Of a DNA stretch of 64,000 bases, positions 58,871-64,000 are shown piece after piece. The notes under the pieces are model-generated. The model was not told the DNA's origin, did not search any database, and saw only the letters and a program-made list of their open reading frames with translations. Position numbers and translations under genes: made by a program. Source of the stretch: Azospirillum formosense (GTDB taxonomy: Bacteria > Pseudomonadota > Alphaproteobacteria > Azospirillales > Azospirillaceae); assembly GCF_040500525.1 (NCBI RefSeq), contig NZ_CP159404.1:124001-188000 (forward strand). Direction: 5' to 3'. Each line of letters starts with the position of its first letter. The first letter of the stretch is position 1.

Positions 58871-59479
58871 ATGATCAAGGAACTGCGTCCCGCCCTCGTC
58901 ATGATCGCCGCGCTGACCGTGGTGACTGGGCTGATCTACCCGCTGGCCGTCACCGGCATCGCCCAGGCCGTCTTCCCGCATCAGGCCAACGGCAGCCTGA
59001 TCGAGCGGAACGGGACGGTCGTCGGCTCCGCCCTGATCGGCCAGAGCGTCACGGGAGAGGGCTACTTCCACGGCCGGCCCTCCGCCACGCTGGGGCCGGA
59101 CCCGGCCGACCCGTCGAAGAGCGTGCCGGCGCCCTACAACGCCGCGGCCTCCGGCGGCTCCAACCTCGGCCCGACGTCGCAGGCTCTGGCCGACCGGGTG
59201 CGGGAGGAGACGGAGCGGCTGAAGGCCGAGAATCCGGGCGTTCCGGTGCCGGTCGAGCTGGCGACGGCCTCGGCCAGCGGTCTCGACCCGCATCTGTCGC
59301 CGGCGGCCGCCGACTTCCAGGTCCCCCGCGTCGCCCGTGCCCGCGGCCTGTCGGAGGCCCAGGTCCGCGCCGTGGTCACCCTGAACACGGAGCCCTCGCC
59401 GCTGGGACCGCTGGGGGAGCCGGTGGTCAACGTGCTGCGGCTCAATCTCGCCCTCGACGCCGCCACGGCGACGCATTAG
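58871..59479 (+). CDS. kdpC: Potassium-transporting ATPase subunit C
   Basis: A 202-residue protein with one N-terminal membrane span ([20 protein letters not shown]), followed by a periplasmic domain with the family marks [40 protein letters not shown] and [20 protein letters not shown]. It completes the KdpFABC pump. 86 bp separate it from kdpD, with no clear terminator. Confidence 0.96.
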   Translation: MIKELRPALVMIAALTVVTGLIYPLAVTGIAQAVFPHQANGSLIERNGTVVGSALIGQSVTGEGYFHGRPSATLGPDPADPSKSVPAPYNAAASGGSNLGPTSQALADRVREETERLKAENPGVPVPVELATASASGLDPHLSPAAADFQVPRVARARGLSEAQVRAVVTLNTEPSPLGPLGEPVVNVLRLNLALDAATATH

Positions 59480-59565
59480 CTGAAGGTCAGCAGGCGGCCT
59501 CCTTCCTTTTTCCGCGCCGGCGGGGGAGGGAATGGGGCCGCCGATCCGTTCCGAAAGCCGCCCCG

Positions 59566-62325
59566 ATGCCGAACGACCGAACCGCCGCCGTTGCCCGGCC
59601 CTCGCCCGAAGCGCTCCTGCGCGAAGCGGCGCGGGAGGGGCGCGGGCGGCTCAAGCTGTTCCTGGGCGCCGCCCCCGGCGTCGGCAAGACCTACGAAATG
59701 CTGCTGACCGCCCAGGCCAAGCGGCGCGACGGGGTGGACGTGGTGGTCGGCGTGGTGGAGACCCACGGCCGGCGCGAGACCGAGGCGCTGCTCGCCGGCC
59801 TGACGGTCCTTCCCCGCCGCAAGGTCGAGTACAAGGGCCGCCGGCTCGACGAGATGGACCTCGACGCCATCCTCGCCCGCCGCCCGGCCATCGTCCTGGT
59901 GGACGAGCTGGCCCACACGAACGCCCCCGGCAGCCGGCACGCCAAGCGCTATCTCGACGTGGAGGAGATCCTCGCCGCCGGGATCGACGTCTACACGACC
60001 ATGAACATCCAGCATGTGGAGAGCCTGAACGACGTCGTCGCCCGGATCACCCGCGTCCGCGTGCGCGAGACGGTGCCGGACTCCATCCTCGACCGCGCCG
60101 ACGACATCGAGGTCATCGACATCACGCCCGACGATCTGATTCAGCGGCTGAAGGACGGCAAGGTCTACGTCCCGCGCACCGCCGAACGGGCGATCCGCCA
60201 TTACTTCTCCCCCGGCAACCTGACGGCGCTGCGCGAACTGGCGCTGCGCCGCACCGCCCAGCGGGTGGACGACCAGCTTCTCACGCACATGCAGGCCCAC
60301 GCCATCGCCGGACCCTGGGCGGCGGGGGAGCGGCTGCTGGTCTGCGTGAACGAGGACCCGGCCTGCGCCGCCGTCGTCCGCTACGCCCGCCGTCAGGCCG
60401 ACCGGCTGCGCGCCCATTGGACCGCGCTGCATGTGGAGACTCCGCGCAGCCTGCGCCTGAGCGAGGCCGAGCGCGACCGCATCGCCGACGCGCTGCGGCT
60501 GGTCGAGAAGCTGGGCGGCGAGGCGGTGACCATCCCCGGCGGCGACGTGGCCGGCACGGTGGTCGAGTATGCGCGGGCCAACAACGTCGCCCACATCGTC
60601 ATCGCCAAGTCCCACCGCGGCCCCTGGGCGGAGCTTCTGCGCAGTTCCATCGCCTTCCGGCTGATCCGGCAGGCCGGCGGCATCAGCGTCCATGTCATCG
60701 CCGACGACGCCGAGGAGCCGATCCCCCCCAAGACGGTGCGCACCGCCGCCCCCCGGCGCCCGGCGCTGTCCTGGTGGCCCTACGCCGCCGCCACCGGCTA
60801 TGTCGCGCTGGCGCTGGGCGTCGGGGAGGTGCTTCAGCAGGTGCTGGACGTCAGCAACGTCGCGCTGGTCTTCTTGACGGCGGTGCTGACCAGCGCGGTG
60901 ACCGGCGGGCTGGGGCCGTCGCTTTACGCCTGCGTCGCCAGCATCCTGGCCTTTAACTACTTCTTCCTGAACCCGCTCTACACCTTCTCCATCGCCGACC
61001 CGGAGAACATCGTCGCGCTGTTCTTCTTCGCGGTGGTCGCGGTGATCGCCAGCAACCTGACCGCCCGCGTGCGCGCCCAGGCCGTCACCGCCCGGCTGCG
61101 CGCCAAGACGACCGAGGATCTCTACGGCTTCAGCCGCAAGCTGGCCGGCGTGGTCACCATGGACGACCTGCTGTGGGCGACCGCCCACCAGATCGCGGCG
61201 ATGCTGAAGGTGCATGTGGTCCTGCTGCTGCCCGACGGCGGCACCGTGTCCGTCCGCGCCGGCTACCCGCCGGAGGACGAGCTGCGCGAGGCCGACCTCG
61301 CCGCCGCCGTCTGGGCGTGGGAGAACAACCGGCCGGCCGGGCGCGGCTCGGACACGCTGCCCGGCGCCAAGTGGCTGTTCCTTCCCCTGCGCACCGGGCG
61401 CGGCCCGGTCGGGGTGGTCGGCATCGACACCGACACCGCCCGCACCGGCAAGCCCGGCGCCCTGCTGACCCCCGACCAGCGCCGTCTGCTCGACGCGCTG
61501 ACCGATCAGGCCGCACTCGCCATCGAGCGGGTCACCCTGGCGGAGGACGTGGACCGCGCTCGTCTGGCCGCCGAGACGGAGCGGCTGCGCTCGGCCCTGC
61601 TCACCTCGATCTCCCACGACCTGCGGACGCCGCTGGCCTCCATCCTGGGGTCGGCGACCAGCCTGACCGCCTACGGCGCCGGGATGGACGAGGCGTCGCG
61701 CCGCGACCTCGCCGCCACCATCCAGGAGGAGGCGGAGCGGCTGAACCGCTTCATCGCCAACCTGCTGGACATGACGCGCCTGGAATCGGGGGCCATCCGA
61801 CCGCGCACCGGCCCGGTCGATCTGGCCGAGACGGTGGGCAGCGCGCTGGGGCGGGCGGGGCGCATCCTGGCCGGGCACCGGGTGGACGTCGATCTGGCCG
61901 CCGACCTGCCGATGCTGGAGGCGGACGACGTGCTGTTCGAACAGGTTCTCTTCAATCTGCTGGACAACGCGGCCAAATACGCGCCAACAGGCTCGCTGAT
62001 CCAGGTCGGGGCGTCGCGGGAGGGCGGTCGGGTGCGCATCGAGGTGCGGGACGAGGGCGAGGGCATCCCCGCGGCGGATGTCGAGCGCATCTTCGACAAG
62101 TTCTACCGCGTCCAGGCCCAGGACCGGCAGCGCGCCGGGACCGGGCTGGGGCTGGCGATCTGCCGCGGCTTCGTCGAGGCGATGGGCGGCACCATCGCCG
62201 CCGGCAACCGCAAGGACCGCTCCGGCGCCGTCTTCACCCTGACCATGCCCGCCGCCGCCGCCCTGCCTAGTCTTGAGGGGCCCAGCCTTGAGGGGCCCGG
62301 TCTCGAGGAAGAGGGGACGCCATGA
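59566..62325 (+). CDS. kdpD: Osmosensitive K+ sensor histidine kinase
   Basis: A 919-residue sensor. N-terminal KdpD domain with Walker A FLGAAPGVGKTYEM (Lys41) and VLVDELAHTNAPGSRHAKRY; a universal-stress-like domain (about 250-370); four membrane spans (about 400-500); a GAF-like region; the histidine-kinase dimerisation helix with His684 (ISHDLRTPLASILG); and the ATPase domain (LLDNAAKYAPTGS, GTGLGLAICRGF). A short three-fold SLEGP-like repeat ends the protein. It phosphorylates KdpE at low K+. The kdpE start overlaps its stop by four bases. Confidence 0.96.
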   Translation: MPNDRTAAVARPSPEALLREAAREGRGRLKLFLGAAPGVGKTYEMLLTAQAKRRDGVDVVVGVVETHGRRETEALLAGLTVLPRRKVEYKGRRLDEMDLDAILARRPAIVLVDELAHTNAPGSRHAKRYLDVEEILAAGIDVYTTMNIQHVESLNDVVARITRVRVRETVPDSILDRADDIEVIDITPDDLIQRLKDGKVYVPRTAERAIRHYFSPGNLTALRELALRRTAQRVDDQLLTHMQAHAIAGPWAAGERLLVCVNEDPACAAVVRYARRQADRLRAHWTALHVETPRSLRLSEAERDRIADALRLVEKLGGEAVTIPGGDVAGTVVEYARANNVAHIVIAKSHRGPWAELLRSSIAFRLIRQAGGISVHVIADDAEEPIPPKTVRTAAPRRPALSWWPYAAATGYVALALGVGEVLQQVLDVSNVALVFLTAVLTSAVTGGLGPSLYACVASILAFNYFFLNPLYTFSIADPENIVALFFFAVVAVIASNLTARVRAQAVTARLRAKTTEDLYGFSRKLAGVVTMDDLLWATAHQIAAMLKVHVVLLLPDGGTVSVRAGYPPEDELREADLAAAVWAWENNRPAGRGSDTLPGAKWLFLPLRTGRGPVGVVGIDTDTARTGKPGALLTPDQRRLLDALTDQAALAIERVTLAEDVDRARLAAETERLRSALLTSISHDLRTPLASILGSATSLTAYGAGMDEASRRDLAATIQEEAERLNRFIANLLDMTRLESGAIRPRTGPVDLAETVGSALGRAGRILAGHRVDVDLAADLPMLEADDVLFEQVLFNLLDNAAKYAPTGSLIQVGASREGGRVRIEVRDEGEGIPAADVERIFDKFYRVQAQDRQRAGTGLGLAICRGFVEAMGGTIAAGNRKDRSGAVFTLTMPAAAALPSLEGPSLEGPGLEEEGTP

Positions 62326-63020
62326 GGTCGGACACCCTGCCGCTGCGCGTCCTGGTGGTGGACGACGAGCCGCCGATCCGCCGCTTCCTGCGCACCACCC
62401 TGTCCACCCAGGGCTACGACATCGCCGAGGCGGAGGATGGCGCGGGCGCGCTGGAGGCGGTGCGGCGGCGTCCGCCGGACCTGCTGGTGCTCGATCTCGG
62501 GTTGCCGGGCATCGGCGGGCTGGAGGTGATCCGCCGCCTGCGCGCCGACGGGGTGGCCACCCCCATTATCGTCCTGTCCAGCCGCGCCGACGAGGCGGGC
62601 AAGGTGGAGGCGCTGGACCTCGGCGCCGACGACTATGTGACCAAGCCCTTCGGCATGGACGAGTTGCTGGCCCGCATCCGCGCCGCCCTGCGCCACCGCC
62701 TGCAGCAGCAGGGGGAGCGGCCGCTGTTCCGCAGCGGCGACCTCGCCGTCGATCTGGTCCGGCGGATCGTGACCGTCCGTGGCGCCGAGGTGAAGCTGTC
62801 GCCCCGCGAATACGACCTGCTGCGCCTGCTGGTCGCCCATGCCGGCAAGGTGCTGACCCACCGCTTCATCCTGAAGGAAGTCTGGGGGGCGGACACCGAC
62901 GTGCAGTATCTGCGCATCTACATCCGCCAGCTCCGCCAGAAGATCGAAGCGGAGCCGGAGCGCCCCTCGCACATCCTGACCGAGACCGGCGTCGGCTACC
63001 GGCTGCGCGCGCCGGACTGA
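62322..63020 (+). CDS. kdpE: Response regulator of the kdp operon
   Basis: A 232-residue OmpR-family regulator: receiver domain with acidic Asp14/Asp15, phospho-acceptor Asp58 (LLVLDLGLPGIGG) and conserved Lys (YVTKPFGMDELLARI), then a winged-helix DNA-binding domain (KLSPREYDLLRLLVAHAGKV, YIRQLRQKIEAEPERPSHIL). It activates the kdp promoter when phosphorylated by KdpD. ATGA overlap with kdpD. Confidence 0.96.
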   Translation: MRSDTLPLRVLVVDDEPPIRRFLRTTLSTQGYDIAEAEDGAGALEAVRRRPPDLLVLDLGLPGIGGLEVIRRLRADGVATPIIVLSSRADEAGKVEALDLGADDYVTKPFGMDELLARIRAALRHRLQQQGERPLFRSGDLAVDLVRRIVTVRGAEVKLSPREYDLLRLLVAHAGKVLTHRFILKEVWGADTDVQYLRIYIRQLRQKIEAEPERPSHILTETGVGYRLRAPD

Positions 63021-63204
63021 TCCGGCCCCGCACCCTCTCCCCGAACCCCGGCGCAACCCACCGCTGCACGCCAAACCTGCTGCGCGGTGGTCGGATTCGT
63101 GCGACAGAACCCCCAGGGCCGCTGTTTCAAGCGCAAAGCCCCAAGAAAAGAGATGACCGCACACCGCAACTAAGCCCAACCGAAGCTTTCGAAGAGATTT
63201 TTAT

Positions 63205-63858
63205 ATGGAAAGCGTGGATCTCTGGTCGCAGCTCACCGCCCTTGGGCAGGTGGTCGCCATCGACCTTGTTCTCGCCGGCGACAACGCCATCGTCGTCGGC
63301 ATGGCCGCCGCCGCCGTTCCCCAGGAGCAGCGCCGCAAGGTGATCTTCTGGGGCATCGGCGCCGCCATCATCCTGCGCATCTTCTTCGCGCTGATCACCA
63401 CCCAGCTTCTCGCCATCATCGGGCTGACCCTGGCCGGCGGCGTTCTGCTGCTCTGGGTCTGCTGGAAGATGTTCCGCGAGCTGCGCTCCGGAGGGGCGGA
63501 CGAGGTGACGCCCGACGAGGCGCTGGCCGCAACCGGCTCCGGGGACGCCGCGGTCGGCGCGGCGGTGGCGACGACCACCTTCGGCGCGGCGGTCTGGCAG
63601 ATCGTGGTGGCGGACGTGTCGATGTCGCTCGATAACGTGCTGGCGGTGGCCGGCGCCGCCAAGGACCATCCGACCGTCCTGGTCATCGGCCTGCTGCTGT
63701 CGGTCATCCTGATGGGCGCCGCCGCCAACGTGATCGCCCATATCCTGCACAAGCACCGCTGGATCGGCTGGATCGGCCTCGCCATCATCACCTACGTGGC
63801 GCTCGACATGATCTGGCGCGGCGGCAACGAGGTGCTGACCCAGGCCCATCTGCTCTGA
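63205..63858 (+). CDS. TerC/YjbE-family integral membrane protein, putative metal exporter
   Basis: A 217-residue protein with about six membrane spans. The paired acidic motifs typical of TerC proteins are present: IDLVLAGDNAIVVGMAAAAV near the start and VVADVSMSLDNVLAVAGAAK in the second half. YjbE-type members of the family are linked to manganese or other metal export. A 184-bp leader precedes it; no canonical manganese riboswitch core was recognised there. It is probably a separate unit from kdp. Confidence 0.88.
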   Translation: MESVDLWSQLTALGQVVAIDLVLAGDNAIVVGMAAAAVPQEQRRKVIFWGIGAAIILRIFFALITTQLLAIIGLTLAGGVLLLWVCWKMFRELRSGGADEVTPDEALAATGSGDAAVGAAVATTTFGAAVWQIVVADVSMSLDNVLAVAGAAKDHPTVLVIGLLLSVILMGAAANVIAHILHKHRWIGWIGLAIITYVALDMIWRGGNEVLTQAHLL

Positions 63859-64000
63859 CGGGTCGCGACCTCCCTCCGCCAGGGTGAATGTTTCCCAGGG
63901 GCGGTGGACGTCGAGGCCGGCCGGGATGGGTCGGCCGAGGAAGGGCGGCGTGGCGAGGAGCGGAGAAGCCTCGCCTCGCCACCCGGCCACGCGATCACCC
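63859..64000. other. Window end without an assignable gene
   Basis: The last 142 bases have several open frames but none is convincing. A minus-strand frame reading FLGRPIPAGLDVHRPWETFT looks protein-like and could be the C-terminal part of a gene starting beyond the window, but it has no stop before the TerC gene. Confidence 0.25.

Noticed and set aside
63021-63204. Manganese (yybP-ykoY) riboswitch before the TerC-family gene
   Set aside because: The leader lacks a recognisable conserved core; only a weak CCACCGC/GCGGTGG stem was seen.
63127-63990. 287-codon minus-strand frame over the TerC-family gene
   Set aside because: Antisense shadow of a clear membrane protein; histidine/aspartate-rich and without family marks.

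Overview
The window is high-GC DNA from an alphaproteobacterium. Codon usage, the dpp-type transporter locus and the kdpFABCDE layout fit an Azospirillum-like member of the Rhodospirillales, but that taxon is inferred from style and not proven. Two chromosomal stretches flank one apparently complete prophage of about 49.1 kb.

Left chromosome (1-5562): the end of a dipeptide/oligopeptide ABC transporter (permease fragment and two ATPases), an isochorismatase-type amidohydrolase, an AbrB-family membrane protein and a GntR/FCD regulator, all on the + strand. This looks like an uptake-plus-hydrolysis locus for a small amide or peptide. A palindromic intergenic repeat follows.

Prophage (5563-54688): a 12-bp core (CATATACGCCCT, 15/16 identical when extended) lies beside the integrase at 5563 and again at 54673; these are the proposed attL and attR. 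The organisation is lambda-like early and BPP-1/T7-like (podovirus) late. A leftward early operon (15755 down to 5665) carries small unknown genes, a RecE-like exonuclease, a Sak4-like ATPase, a Lar-type antirestriction protein, and then lambda-type xis and int; a solo TnpB element has entered between xis and the rest. The immunity region (15.8-19.9 kb) has an OL-like operator, four + strand accessory genes (a secreted protein, a secreted nuclease, a HEPN protein and an overlapping partner), a small gene beside a LexA-box-like site, a self-cleavable CI-type repressor, an OR-like operator sharing a 10-bp motif with OL, and a leaderless Cro. The rightward operon holds RusA, a DUF1376 replication protein and a DnaB-like helicase. 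A minus-strand XRE regulator plus HNH endonuclease sits between replication and packaging. Then come terminase, connector/portal, scaffold, capsid and cement, tail tubular proteins, three large ejection proteins (one with a transglycosylase domain), a minus-strand RTX-repeat gene, a 1305-aa collagen-containing tail fibre, a pectate-lyase-fold tailspike and a lysis cassette. The motif GGTGCGTTGG recurs 40-70 bp upstream of gene-block starts and is the strongest unexplained signal.

Right chromosome (54689-64000): a small membrane ORF, kdpF, kdpA, kdpB, kdpC, kdpD and kdpE (high-affinity K+ uptake and its two-component control), then a TerC/YjbE-family membrane protein. The prophage entered only about 136 bp upstream of the kdp operon, so it probably replaced part of the kdp upstream region. 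No tRNA, rRNA or CRISPR array was seen.
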